From contig OY735215.1 in assembly GCA_963457665.1 (NCBI GenBank), positions 39,109,325-39,173,324 of the forward strand: 64,000 nucleotides of DNA, read 5' to 3'. Every line of letters starts with the position of its first letter. The first letter of the stretch is position 1. The notes under the pieces were generated by a model that did no database searches, was not told the DNA's origin, and worked only from the letters and a program-made list of their open reading frames with translations. The position numbers were made by a program, and so were the translations under genes. The stretch is from Thysanoteuthis rhombus. Lineage: Eukaryota; Mollusca; Cephalopoda; Oegopsida; Thysanoteuthidae. This document shows, one piece after another, positions 51,283 through 63,872 of this stretch.

Positions 51283-51365
51283 AGCAGAAGTGGCTGAATG
51301 GTTAAATGTGGTAAGTCGAATACTTTGTAGCTAGAGGGTGTAAGTTTGATTCTCACTTTGGGCTT
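51283..51365 (+). mobile_element. tRNA-like (Leu/Ser-type D-arm) pol III promoter element
   Basis: Box A TGGCTGAATGG (51291-51301) followed by TTAAA resembles the D-arm of class II tRNAs (GTGGCCGAGTGGTTAA). GTTTGATTCTC (51344-51354) is a box B variant, at a spacing of 43 bases. No acceptor pairing, so likely a SINE head or tRNA pseudogene. No other copy in the window. Confidence 0.5.
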
Positions 51366-52070
51366 ACTCTTCATTTCCCGATTGTGCTGTTTAATCATTG
51401 CTATAGGATTACGGTCCGATTCAAAGTTGTGTTAAGAAGCTACTGAAAGATAAAACCTGGTTTGCTTAATTTTCAAACAAGTATGGGCGTGGACGTTGCC
51501 TTACCAAGAACTTTTTGCAAACAGCTATCAAATGACAGATTTGGGATTATGTCGTAAGAAGAAATGTTGAGCTCTAGTCTTTCAAAGCTTTGGGAGTTTG
51601 TGACGAATATCAGCCGAGAAAAAATATCCATTCCACAAAACTTTCTAAAAAATGTTGCTTCGTATTTTCTATGTGCCTTTACCAGATATCCATAGAGAAT
51701 AATACTCCAAAGCATAAAAATCTTAGAAAGAAATGCTAATGGCAAGTTGAGACTTGAATTGAATGAAAGTTGAAGGTTAAATAAAGGATTTTATTTTGTA
51801 TCTATTTTCTTTTGTCATATCTCTGTATATCTATACAATCGTTTGCAAGAGGAAATGATCTGCACAGAACATTCTGTAGCAAATAAATTCCCAATTTCTT
51901 GTAGCTTATGAATGAAAATCCTGTTGCAGAATGATTTTTATTGACTGAAGCCAAGTAAGATTCTTGTTTCTATTCAAAGTATCCAATGAAGAATGATCGC
52001 ATCAATCTTGAATTATTTTCACCTTGAACATGAGACGACGCTATACACGTATCTTGAAGTCATCAAACGT
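51366..52070. other. Unassigned sequence
   Basis: May include a SINE body at its start. The 90-codon reverse frame 51473-51745 begins MPLAFLSKIFMLWSIILYGY; the homology-like text is not recognised. Confidence 0.3.
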
Positions 52071-52072
52071 AA

Positions 52073-52073
<1 letters not shown>

Positions 52074-52109
<36 letters not shown>

Positions 52110-52111
52110 GA
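52074..52111. repeat. (TCTA)n microsatellite
   Basis: About nine TCTA/ATCT units. Confidence 0.95.
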
Positions 52112-52485
52112 GTCTGGGTCAGTGGAACGGGAGGACACTGGAAAAAACAGGACAATAGTTATTTTTGCTCCTAAGAAAAGCAGAAAACGATCTCTTTCAA
52201 GTAGCATGTGTAATTTGTGCGAAATGTTTATCATCGATTGTTAAGAAATACTTTTCATTGGAAATTAGTATTTGAGTTTTTAATCCGTCTGAAATTTCAG
52301 GTCAATCAAGCCCTTCCAAGGATATAATTCAATGGTGAATATTTATACATTACTATGATAACGAGTATGTATAACTTTTGCTCGGACAGGTTGAGCAGAG
52401 GCACCTGAGCGGAAACCTTGTCTATTTTTCTGGCACTACCATAAAATAAAGTGCTATATGTTATATTTCAGCCCTTTCTCCGATA
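52112..52485. other. Unassigned sequence
   Basis: No recognisable feature. Confidence 0.35.
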
Positions 52486-52487
<2 letters not shown>

Positions 52488-52564
<77 letters not shown>

Positions 52565-52594
52565 ATATATAAAGATATATATATATATATATGT
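52488..52594. repeat. (AT)n microsatellite with GTGTGT interruption
   Basis: About 32 AT units, TGTGTGTATATATAAAG, then 9 more. Confidence 0.96.
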
Positions 52595-52787
52595 AAATAT
52601 GAAATTTCATGATTTGTAATTTCAAGCACATTCTCAAACGTTTATGCTTAACTAAACTCATGTCCACTCAAACGTACACAGAGGTATATAGTTGCACATA
52701 CACTCACACAAGTACGTGTATTTGAAAAAGTGAAAACTAAATCGTGTAATTTGAAGTCTTTGCATCGTGTATCCCTATCTATACACC

Positions 52788-52811
52788 ACATACACACACA
52801 CACACACACAT

Positions 52812-52901
<90 letters not shown>
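52788..52901. repeat. (AC)n(AT)n microsatellite
   Basis: About 22 AC units join about 34 AT units. Confidence 0.96.
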
Positions 52902-52903
<2 letters not shown>

Positions 52904-53235
52904 CCTTCTCTTTTAAATTAGTTTTATTGAACAGTGTTGACATTTTTGTTTGTTCATTTTTCTAGTAAGTTTCTCGAGATTTCTGATTTTTTTTTTATAG
53001 CCAGTTCAAAGGAATGTAAGAATTCCCCAAAGTTCATGTAGTATCTTCATTAATTTTTTTCAGAGTACTTTCAACCACGATTGGTCTTTCTCAATGTTGG
53101 TTTCAACGTTGCAGAGCTGTGTTTGTCTCGAATTTCGATTTTCAACGGTATTTGACATTTGTTAGTTACGTCACTTCAGTTCATTTAAGTAGTAGTTCTA
53201 TTAGGTTGGTTAATGGAAGTTTAAAAAAAAATTGA

Positions 53236-53262
53236 TTATTTATATATATTGTTAGACCATTG

Positions 53263-53300
<38 letters not shown>

Positions 53301-53309
53301 AGACCATTG

Positions 53310-53353
<44 letters not shown>

Positions 53354-53391
53354 GTGTGCTTTTTGTATCTTTGTATGCGCGTGCATGTGTA

Positions 53392-53424
<33 letters not shown>

Positions 53425-53425
53425 G
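53236..53425. repeat. (AT)n with duplicated unique spacer, then (TG)n
   Basis: The unit TTGTTAGACCATTGTAA occurs at about 53249-53265 and 53296-53312, each followed by a (TA)n run; a TG tract follows at 53385-53416. The spacer copies are identical. Confidence 0.93.
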
Positions 53426-54468
53426 AATCAATATATGTGGGATCGTATTGCAACTAATGAAACAGTCACAGTTTCGGGGGCGTTTCCCTTCGAGGAGAGA
53501 TTGAATAGACTGAAACACTTACTGAAAAGACATAATCACCAATTGACAGGTTTGATAAAAACGAAATTTTACCGAGCCCGTCTCCATTTTACCCAACCTT
53601 GATGTCTGCCATGAAAGGTGGCCCGAACAATCAATTTCGATTCGGACTACAGTTATCAATAAGTCTGTCTTTTAAACGACTACTTTTCATTTCAGCTTTT
53701 GAATTTTTGTTGTAGACTTTCCTAAAACAATGTTTTTTTTCCCCGGTTTTGTTTACTTTGCAACACGGACGGCATAATAAACTCATCGTCCCTCAACCAC
53801 CGTAAAAAGGTTTCTTTTACACGCTTGTCACCTTAATTATTCCCTAATTTGACACGCTCAAAATGGTCACTTTTTTTTTCAGATCTGTCCACACGCATCA
53901 GTATAATAGGGTCCCTACGTCTGTCGGTCCATCAGTCCCCAAAATGTAATAAAATCAATTGTCGATATACGATGGAGAGAAGCTTTTTAGCCTTGCATCT
54001 TTGGTCTGCTCTAACTCGGAGAATGAAACTAAATCAAGTAGTTTTGTCATGTCTTAGAACGTGGGCCCAACTTAACATACAATTCTGAACTGGACCCTGA
54101 CTTTATGACCTCTTGACATCACATCATCCTTAATGGCCTCTTGACATTACATCATTCAGAGAATACAGAAAAATCACCCGATGATGTCATAAACATTCGA
54201 AGTACAGAACGATGTGATCAGACATCCTTTCTTGAGGAAGTGAGCGTTTTTTTCGTTTTTTTTCTGACCCGATATCGGTGTTATAAAAGTAGTATTAGTA
54301 CATGCATCCTCTGATATAACACGGTTTGCGATATCAAAGATACAATCATTAAATTGTTAAACGCGTCCCCGATGTAGCGCTTTTCGCAATATATACATAT
54401 TGTACAGACAGATATTTTCAGGTTATTGGTACAGGTATACCGATACAACGCTGTTCGTTATGGCGCAG

Positions 54469-54470
<2 letters not shown>
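53426..54470. other. Unassigned sequence
   Basis: An 82-codon frame overlaps the TG tract. 'gacctcttgacatcacatca' and 'ggcctcttgacattacatca' (54110-54155) form a short 30-base tandem repeat. No gene recognised. Confidence 0.4.
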
Positions 54471-54472
<2 letters not shown>

Positions 54473-54549
<77 letters not shown>

Positions 54550-54552
54550 TGT
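54473..54552. repeat. (AT)n(GT)n microsatellite
   Basis: About 22 AT units join about 14 GT units. Confidence 0.96.
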
Positions 54553-55165
54553 CTATCTATACATATTCATATTGAATGTTCAGCCTGTCACAGAAGTGTG
54601 ATGTACGTAAAAGACTTACTGCATTCAAGTAATAGCAGGTGGAATGTTTGACTAATGTCTTTATTCTGTTACACCAGATGTCGTTGGCTATACAATATTT
54701 ATTATTAATTGATCCCTTCTACAAATATAAACAATTTACTCTATTCAAAGCAAGAAGAATAACATTTATGTTTTAATCTTTGTTTCTCTTTCATGAATTT
54801 TCCGCGAACTCATTCATTCTATGTTAAAAACAGCTCAGAAAAGTTGTGTGTAGCACTTCACAATGTACAACCAGGACCATCTCTCTAAAGTGTCCTCTTT
54901 GATTCATAAAGAATGAATAAACACGTAGTTTTGATTTAATTAAAACAGCTGGCGTCATCCGGGGTATTAGGAAAAAAAGATCGTTTGGAGAAGTCAAATG
55001 TGGGTTCAATATAGGTAACAAACTCATGTTTTTTGTATGCACGTATGTATGTGTGTTTGTAGGTATGTATTACCGTACTCCGCTTAAATCTGCATCGAGA
55101 GTATCGCAGGGTTAGGTTCATGTGAGCAGTCTTTAGGAAGACTCACTTCCGGCTTGCGAGTTTTT
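54553..55165. other. Unassigned sequence
   Basis: No recognisable feature. Confidence 0.35.
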
Positions 55166-55169
55166 GGTT

Positions 55170-55447
55170 TGACAGTAGATGAGGCAAACTAAATGGCATT
55201 GGGGTGGCCATGTTGCAAGAATGGCAGAAAACGATGGACATTGCGACTCACGATATGGATCCCCTGAGATCACGTGCGCAAACGAGGCCGGTGGAATATT
55301 AGATTGACAGACGAGTTAGACAAAATTCAGAAAGTACTGGCTCAGCGACGCCCATGGAAGAGAAGTGTAGCGAATCCTGGGGAAGGTTTATGTCAAACGA
55401 CGGGCGTTAAAAGACTGATTATGATGATGATGATGATGATGATGATT
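55170..55447 (+). mobile_element. RTE-type LINE remnant, 3' end with tail
   Basis: Plus-strand blocks: TKWHWGGHVARMAENDGHCD-like text (55188-55250), 'atatggatcccctgagatca' (IWIP-R-D-H), 'aacgaggccggtggaatatt', 'gacgagttagacaaaattca', KYWLSDAHGREV, ILGKVYVKRRALKD and TGA at 55418, then a (TGA)n tail with a TTA unit. One extra A in the D-K-F-R segment shifts the frame. Confidence 0.85.
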
Positions 55448-55588
55448 GACTGAAACTCGCCATCATAGCCAATAACTGAACAATCATAGCGTCGGAATTC
55501 GAACTTATGTAAAAAAAAAAAAATCATATTTATGACATCACTGGCGTTTTCCACAGAATGACTTTTGAATTAGAATAAAGGGGAGCAC
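55448..55588. other. Unassigned spacer
   Basis: A13 run at 55511; nothing else. Confidence 0.3.
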
Positions 55589-55594
55589 ACACAT

Positions 55595-55676
<82 letters not shown>
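55589..55676. repeat. (AC)n(AT)n microsatellite
   Basis: About 13 AC units then about 29 AT units, followed by AAATGGAAAACAT, the same word that follows the large AT tract at 56150. Confidence 0.95.
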
Positions 55677-55678
<2 letters not shown>

Positions 55679-55731
55679 GGAAAACATATATATATAGTAT
55701 ATTTCGGTATTTTTGAGATGAGGTATTATTA

Positions 55732-55910
55732 TTATTTCTATTGATATTCGGACCATCCTCAATATACCCCTGTTGGATAAATAAAGGGTTCGGTCCGTTA
55801 CTTCCCCAAATCTACCAGATGATACCTGACGAAGGCCGTAGAGTGCAACGACCGAAACGTTGTATGAAAAACAACCAAGATGAGGATGGTCCGAATATCA
55901 ATAGAAATAA
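55732..55910. mobile_element. 179-bp element with perfect 30-bp inverted ends and hammerhead-like core
   Basis: The left arm (55732-55761) and right arm (55881-55910) are exact reverse complements over 30 bases (outer TTATTTCTATTG, inner GACCATCCTCA). The 119-base centre holds CTGACGA (55826-55832), a stem GGCCGT/ACGACC with one mismatch (55834-55839 with 55848-55853), GAAA (55854-55857) and a hairpin GTTGT/ACAAC (55859-55863 with 55871-55875). CTGANGA, stem, GAAA is the hammerhead ribozyme core, but one extra A precedes stem II and I see no cleavage-site UH or stem I partner. It may be a MITE, a Penelope-type terminal segment, or a foldback. Flanked on both sides by AT tracts. Confidence 0.6.
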
Positions 55911-55919
55911 AAATAGAAA

Positions 55920-56724
<805 letters not shown>

Positions 56725-57045
56725 TGGAAACTGTTGACCAAAACTGTCCACATTGGTTTCTTCTGTTTTTAACTTGATCTGGCTAGCTATGCATGTACGT
56801 AAGAATCAGGTGTGCATGCCACTCCGGTTGAGATAGAGGGCTCGAAATTAAAACATTTACTCCTTATGTCTGGAAATTTCTTTTTCTTTTTAAGTTTGCC
56901 CATCAGTTTTAGCACGGAGGGTTAATTTACAATGTACTTTTATGCTAAATTGGTCTCGAGTTTGTATCCTGCTGTGTTCATGCTCGTTCTTTTTGCCATG
57001 CTACTGGGGAATACTTGTCACGTGACGGTTTTTTTTGTCTGTCTG
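56725..57045 (-). mobile_element. R1 copy, truncated at left end
   Basis: On plus: 'tttggaaactgttgaccaaa', 'actgtccacattggtttctt', 'gatctggctagctatgcatg', 'cacggagggttaatttacaa', 'tgctaaattggtctcgag', 'tgccatgctactgggg', 'cttgtcacgtgacgg'. Compared with 63.4 kb it has lost the 'tcactgacc..aaaggc' block and the last TTTCAATTGAGTGAC. Confidence 0.65.
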
Positions 57046-58355
57046 GCCAGATCTGAACTCATCGTATCAGTAAAATATTGTAGGTATCTCAGATTTAGAT
57101 TAAATGCTTTTCATAAATAGGATGGACGTAAAGTTACAGGTGTCAGTACCACGTTTTTCCATCCTAAGACATTAAAACCCAATCTTATTTCTCTACTGCA
57201 GCAGTTTAAAGACTCAAAGGTCCCTTTCAATATTTCGAAACTTATTTTTTGCATACAGCATTATGGAAAAAATCCTGCTCACAAAAGTATATTGAACAAA
57301 AAAATCCGAGTTATACTAATTCCAAGAGCTTGATTAAACTAATTCTAAATTCATGGTATTAATTGACGGATCATAGTTTAGAAACCACGACTCAATTAGC
57401 ATTTTATTGATGATATCATATATAAGCTGCATCTGGAGTGCTCTCCATAAAATTTTATCAACGTTCTTGGAAAAGGATACAAATTTTCTAGAAAAGTCAG
57501 TATCCGAATGACAGAATATGAGTTGTGAGGATAGGTTGAAGATTACAGTAAACAATATTAGAAAATAGGTGGGTCAAGGTGATTATAAATAAATGTTGAG
57601 AATTATGCATTGTTTAGAATTGGTCAACCCCATTGTATTTTTACGAGAAGGAAGTTAAGTGAACTAAGAGAACACTAATACGATGGAGAGGTAAATAGAA
57701 GTATTAATTTGGTGCAAAAATAATTGCAGTTTTTCACCATCAGCTTTAAATCAGTATACCCAAGCTCAGAATAAAAGGTATCAATCGATATAAGGACTTT
57801 CAGAATCAGCTCAGTTTTGATAACTAAAAAGAATTCTATTTATTCCAAGCATACAATTCTGAGATCCTGGAAGCAATGAGTTCTTTGAAGGCATATTGAA
57901 TTGCTATATGCTAAAGACCGATTTTGATGATGAATAGTTTGGATATCTTGAAATTCTTTTTTAGCAGCCATGTTGTTGGGCTATGGGATAGATTACCAGT
58001 ATAGTTTTCACCTTAAGTCAATAATTTAAAAGCGAAATATCATATCCATTAAAACACCACAAATGTTTAATGTTTTTAATGGTGTGTAAGCATGATTGTG
58101 TGCTTATATATACAATTTGTTTATTTTTTCACATTAAAAAATCTATTTGTGTATGATGAACCCTGGAGATTTGCGTAGGAGAATCGAAAGTTTCTTTACA
58201 GATCAAGGAAGCAGCGAGAAGCTGGATTTGACTTCAAAGATTGACGCACGATGAAAATGGAGAAAAAAGACTTGTAGAAAAAAAATGATCTTCGACTCTG
58301 CAATGGCAACTTTGTATTAAATCGCTCAGCAAGACATAAATAACTGAAGCATTCG
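57046..58355. other. Unassigned AT-rich sequence
   Basis: No recognisable feature on either strand. Confidence 0.4.
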
Positions 58356-58520
58356 TTTTCGTTACGACAAAATCACGTTGGATATACTGATTCTGGAACG
58401 ATCAAGTTAAGCAAAGACTAACCAGTCCCCCGATGGGTAACGAGGTGAGAATACCAGCAGTTGCAGATTCTGAAGAGAGTCTCCCGTCACGACCACGTTG
58501 ATCCTCCTGAGAAAAGATAG
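58340..58520 (+). mobile_element. SINE-A, 5S-like part only
   Basis: 'gttacgacaaaatcacgttg' (58364-58383), 'gatatactgattctgg', then AAGTTAAGCAAAGACT (58403-58418) and 'gatgggtaacgaggtgagaa' with 'taccagcagttgcagattct'. This follows the order of the 5S-like region in other copies. The tRNA-like head is absent, so three of the six copies lack it. Confidence 0.62.
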
Positions 58521-58647
58521 ATCTCTACACTATGCTCAGATTAGTAAACCGAATGTCCCATCGCCGCTGGTCTTCCTAATTGGTCTGGCTGCAATCGACA
58601 TGGATTGAAATGAAACTTTCGTTTCCTGCCTGTCTCTAAAAATATTT

Positions 58648-58649
<2 letters not shown>

Positions 58650-58733
<84 letters not shown>
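58650..58733. repeat. (AT)n microsatellite
   Basis: About 41 AT units. Confidence 0.97.
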
Positions 58734-58735
<2 letters not shown>

Positions 58736-58903
58736 CTACATGATTATATAACACAGGATTAATTTATTGATCTCCAATACAGTCTATTAATATTATATTC
58801 AAACATCCTACCAATAAATCAACGAGTCTACTTTGTGCCTAATGAAATGGTCAATTTGTCTGTGATCGGGGTTCTCACCCGTGTAGATCATATGCTCCCC
58901 TCT

Positions 58904-58956
58904 CTTTCTCTCCCTCTCTTTCAACACACACACACACATGTATATATATATATATG
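58904..58956. repeat. (TCTC)n(CA)n(TA)n short tract
   Basis: CTCTCTTTC, then 8 CA units, then TATATATA. Confidence 0.85.
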
Positions 58957-59071
58957 AGTGGTGCACGCGTGTGGGTTGCGTCGCACATTTCAAGATACGA
59001 CGGAAAAAAATATTTGTCACACTCTTACAGACACTCACCAATACATCTATCCTTATCTACATAAATAAATA

Positions 59072-59072
59072 C

Positions 59073-59141
<69 letters not shown>
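59072..59141. repeat. (AT)n microsatellite with ACAC break
   Basis: About 13 AT units, ACACAT, then 20 AT units. Confidence 0.96.
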
Positions 59142-59427
59142 TTGAATAATCACTTTCCTCATCCCCTAATTCTGACCTACCAGCCATTCCACATGAACAA
59201 AGGCAATAGGCGTAGACCAGCATAGGTCATACTCTCCCTATCGAAAACCTTTGCACAAACATTCAAATATGTGCATTTCAACCTAGAAACTTCTCTCTGC
59301 AATCAAGTACTTTTACAAAGAAGGAGCTGAAACCACAAGACACCAACCTATTCACTAATAAAAACAGTTTTGATGCTGCTGAACATTTCTCTGAGTCCAT
59401 AAAGATTGAAATAAAATCGACGAATAA

Positions 59428-59770
59428 GTTATTTCTCTCACTTTTTTGTTGGGTGGTAATCACTAAAAAAAGTCCAATTTAGAAGAAAATCTGAATGCTG
59501 CCAGGTGCAAATTAAAGGACCAATCTATAATAAACTTACATTTTGTTAATTGACCCCCCCTAAAAACCTGGTGGGATTGAAAAGAGAGAGTAAGTTTTTT
59601 CTAGACATACTAAAGAGTTTAATGGTTTAAATATCAACCCTCTAACTCCATTGGCACAGCCTGTACGCTTGATACGTACATAAATAGCCAGCCAGACTAA
59701 GATGAAAACTGAAGAAACCTATGTTGACAGTTTTCGTGTCGCTTTCACTGACGATTTCTGAATCAGTTTG
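59428..59770 (+). mobile_element. R1 copy, 5'-truncated
   Basis: Begins 'gttatttctctcactttttt' , 'gttgggtggtaatcact', then 'aatgctgccaggtgcaaatt', 'aaaggaccaatctataataa', ending 'gacagttttcgtgtcgctt' and 'tgacgatttctgaatc'. The left TCACTCAATAGAAACC end is missing. Confidence 0.66.
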
Positions 59771-60465
59771 TCAGAAATATCCAAAGAAAACAAGGTTCAA
59801 ACAGTTTTGACTTACTAACTTTTTCGGTCCTGATTTTTCTAAGTTCTCAAATCTTTCTTCAGTATCTTGCAGAAGTTTGGAAATTCCACCCCCAAATCAT
59901 GAAAATAATATTTTTCTCAATTTGGAAATATTGTTTTTTTCTTATTGAGCGGAAAAAACTTACACGATTGGAAATATATATTGGCTCAAAGTGAAAAGTT
60001 ATTTATACTTTATTATGATATTTATTTTTGATCACTGCTTTGACTCCGTGTGGCATTAATACTGTAAATCTACTAAACAGATCGTCTTTGACTTTCTGTG
60101 TCTAAATTGTCTCTATTACTTTTTTTCAGATGATCTATTGTGGTGATTTTGATTGGTTCAATCCTCGTTTTCATAACAATCCACAGACTGAAATCCGCTG
60201 AGTTAAGCAACAATTCCCAGAGCTCAATATTTTGACCCTGAATACATTTTTTTATACGGTTAGCGGTATGGCGTGAAAATGTTACTTTTCTTATCTGCAT
60301 GAATGGTAGTAGATATGACACCGATTCAGCCAAGTACCTCAATACATTTTCAGCCGGAAAGAAAAAGGTGTAATTGGTAGCAGGCACCAGGAGGAAGGCC
60401 GCTTATGCCCTGCCCCAGAGGAGCCACATGTTTAATTAGGAATTGCAAAAGAGACGTACGATGGC
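59771..60465. other. Unassigned sequence
   Basis: The 104-codon reverse frame 60073-60387 (starts MPATNYTFFFPAENVLRYLA) has no motif I recognise, though its composition is ordinary; I do not call it. Confidence 0.3.
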
Positions 60466-60469
60466 TTAT

Positions 60470-60522
60470 TCTCTCTCTCTCTATGTCTCTCTGTCTCTCT
60501 CTCTCTGTCTCTCTCTCTCTGC
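60470..60522. repeat. (CT)n microsatellite
   Basis: CT units broken by ATGT and GTCT. Confidence 0.92.
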
Positions 60523-60756
60523 CTTCCAAATTCTCAATCTGAGTGCTATGTTCTCGATGTTTGTATTTGCACTGAACTTATTTTGTTTACGTTTAGTTTC
60601 CGCAAGTTCTGTGGAAACAGCAGCTTTTAAAAGAAATAATGAATAGTAGATTTCACCAAAGCAAGAGGTTTCGTCATTCTTCTTTCGTCTTTTCTTTTCA
60701 GCTTGCATGTTCTTTCTACATATGTGCACACTAGTGCATTGTGTTACACAGTGGTC

Positions 60757-60758
<2 letters not shown>

Positions 60759-60846
<88 letters not shown>
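60759..60846. repeat. (AT)n(GA)n microsatellite
   Basis: About 19 AT units, then GATAGA and about 26 GA units with one A-break. Confidence 0.95.
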
Positions 60847-61155
60847 TAGAAAGAGAGCTGATTAGAATTATATCTCTACATATTATACACACAGACAAAG
60901 AATAAGAAAAGTAAAGAAAAGAAAAAAGAAAAAATGAATAAAAAAGATAATAAAAACATTTGTTATATTTTATGACTGGGCGCAGACAATGGTGAAAATC
61001 TAACCCTTCGCATATAACTTTATGGGGTTCAATATAAACGGATTTCGTTTCAGATATTTCGATTCTTTCAGCCTCCTATATTTTCTATAATTGACGCTAA
61101 TTACCGGCATAAGAACTCAATTACAGACCGTTTCATGGCTGCCATTTCGTCTTTT
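60847..61155. other. Unassigned sequence
   Basis: A-rich (AAAAG) text at 60896-60955; nothing else. Confidence 0.35.
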
Positions 61156-61164
61156 AGTCCCCCC

Positions 61165-61500
61165 GAAAAACATGAGATTTAATATCACATGGAGAGACCA
61201 TAAAACAGAACATAATGTAAAAGAACAAGCAGAGGTCTGGAATCATTAGAAAGCCCAAATGGACAAAGGCAGGCCATGTTTCAAGAATATAAGACAACTG
61301 TTGGACATCAAGCACACAAAGTGGATACAAATCATATGCGAAATAGTCACCGGCAAGAAATAAGTTGGCGTGATAATTTTGACAAGTTCTAAAGATGTTA
61401 GCATCGTGACGTCCGAGAGCAAGAAACCTGACAGATCTTGGATAAGGTCTATATCCAACGATTGACCTTAAAGGGTGATGGCAATGGTGATAATGGTCAC
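61165..61500 (+). mobile_element. RTE-type LINE remnant, strongly diverged 3' end
   Basis: Starts 'gagatttaatatcacatgga' (RFNITWRDHKT), then KAGHVSRI, 'acatcaagcacacaaagtgg', 'atcatatgcgaaatagtcac', 'gataattttgacaagttct', 'ttggataaggtctatatcca', ending 'cttaaagggtgatggcaatg'. Stops and indels in most blocks; the tail has decayed to GGTGATGGCAATGGTGATAA. Confidence 0.78.
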
Positions 61501-63403
61501 ATCAGCACAGTTTTTGCCTCTGATGTTTGCAGCAGAGATTCAAATTTGTGAAAGTTTCTAATAAAAATTCAGTTAATACTGATCAGGATAAGGATTCATT
61601 GATGCACTCTTTTATATTCATACGTACAAGATACCCCAATGTCTGTAGCCTAAGACTTAGTTATCAGCTGAATTTTGATCGGAAATTTTCACTGTGTAAT
61701 ATTCGATCTAATAATATTCATTAGATTAAGTGCATCAATGAAGAAAGAAATTACGATGAAAAATATACATTTGTGGCGTAAAATAAATGTTTATTCATCA
61801 GTCTACAGTCTTGTTGACGTACCTATATTTACGCTTATTCACTAATTCGAAGATGAAGATAATCAGACATGTGTTCGTGCACAGATCTGTGAAATATCAG
61901 TGTAAAATATCTATTATAAAAACGATAAGCGTGAAAATGAACTGAATAGATCTGGCACTTCTGTGCTGTGACGAAGATCCAACATAGCCCAGTGGTATCG
62001 TGAGATACTGCACAGGTGCCTTAAGGTAGTAGTAATGATGCCCCAGTCCTGTTAGCATGCCTGACCCTAAGGTCAGCATCTGATGAAGGTTTTGTTGATG
62101 GCACTGCTGTTGTTTTATAAGCAGTGGTTGTATATATTCATTTGTGACTTATATCCCGAAAGAAAAAAAGACATAAAACTCACGTCAAATGGAATTGTGT
62201 TTCACTCATTTTCGACGTATGAATATTTTCATTTGTTACAAATTTATATGAATATAAATAAGCTTTTTATTAGTATAAATATTGATTGATGATCGTCTTC
62301 AATTTCTGGTTTTGATCCAATTAAGCGGTATGGCCTACGTTATTGACAGTGTAAATCATGTTGACACTCAAACGAGTCCCAGTATTTAATTGGCACCGAA
62401 ACTCCACCCGATGTTCCTGGGTTAACGTATTTTGCACTATCCTGTAATCATGGGAATATTGCCAAATTTAAAAGCGCAGAAAATTGATCATAACTTGTCT
62501 GCAATTTCTGTAAAATATAGAAGCAAATATAATATTGTCCTATGGTGCCACACAAGCGACCTTCATGCAGTATATCAAACTTTAAAAAATACTACGGGGA
62601 AATCAGACAGATATACGAGATATTATATATACCCTGTTTCGTATGTTGTTAGTTTCATTAGCATTTCCCCTGGATATCTTCACCAAATCCTTTTAAACAC
62701 TTTGATGGAGAATCGAAAGTACTGCATAGACTTTTTAATACAAGTAGCTAAGTTCTAGATTTGAATTTTGAAAGTTTATATGCTACAGTTATCAGAAATG
62801 TATTTAGAAATTACTGGTAGTTTACACTACTATTAAAAGGTAATTTAAAGAGGTACATATGTTTATGAGTTATAAAATCTAAGTGAGTAATTACTTTGAT
62901 AATTTGCAGAATTATTCAATTTTTAGTCATTAAACTTAAACTTGAATGACAGCATGTTATACCTACAGTATATGATATGTATATATATGGATTCATAATT
63001 TTTAAAAAACCTAATATGGGGTATTTGATTAAATATATATGTATAATGCATCTGTGTATGTAGTTATGCATATAACGGTGTTACTTGCAACCATACAAAC
63101 ATGGGTGTGCGCACTGGCTGACAATAGATAAAATTTGACAAAGGAAAATTGGCTGTTGTAATATTTGATGTGAGACGATAAGCATAGAACGAATTAAATT
63201 GCCTGCTACACGTGAAATGCTCAATTTATTTGAAAATGTTCAAGAATCATTTCGTTGAAATAATATTTCTGATATGTATGCGGATAATCAAGTTGTACAT
63301 TGCTTGCAAAGCTGCTCAAGTTCCAAACTTTATTGACCACACTGTTTTGTAATTTCGTCATTTTTTCCAGTCTATATCCTTATGATCTTTCTTTTTAGGA
63401 GCC
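61501..63403. other. Unassigned; one box A-like site
   Basis: TAGCCCAGTGG (61985-61995) fits box A and resembles the SINE-A head (TGGCCCAGTGG), but no box B follows at tRNA spacing. The 108-codon frame 62432-62758 has ordinary composition and no recognised domain. Nothing else is visible. Confidence 0.3.
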
Positions 63404-63872
63404 TCAACCGAAACTGTCTTAAAAACTGTCTTAAAAACTGTCTAGATAGGTCTCTCGAATTTTAAGATAAGTCTAACTGACTGGCTGGTTTGCTATGTAT
63501 GTATGCATGTATCACGCACATTGTCTGTGCCAATGGAGCTAGGGGGCTTCACATTTCAACGTTTTCTCCGTATAATGTCTAAGAGAAACTTTTTATTCGT
63601 CTTTTTGAAAATTCACCCCTAACTTTTAGTGGGGGTTCAATTTACATTATAGGCTCATGCTAAATTGATCATTTGGATTGCGTCCGCCTGTTTTCTTTTG
63701 AAAACTTTTTGGGATATCACTGACCAACAAAAGGCGAAAGAAGTAATTCTTTCATAGATAACATTGATTCTAATATTGATTCATATTCACCTCCTTTCCC
63801 AATTTTTTAAAATATAATTTTAATTCATCACAAAAGACGTTGGTCCTATGGCGGTTTCAATTGAGTGACAGA
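63404..63872 (-). mobile_element. R1 dispersed element, full-length copy
   Basis: Reverse strand starts GTCACTCAATTGAAACCGCC (63870 end), then 'ataggaccaacg', 'gatat', and ends with 'aagacagttt'-type text near 63410. On plus, 'tatgtatgcatgtatcacgc', 'acattgtctgtgccaatgga' and 'ttcaatttacattataggct' match the 0.1 kb and 56.8 kb copies. 'aactgtcttaaaa' is triplicated at its right terminus (63412-63445). Confidence 0.68.

Noticed and set aside
62432..62758. 108-codon frame near the right end
   Set aside because: Ordinary-looking composition but no recognised domain, no splice signals I would trust, and no second copy; kept only as a note.
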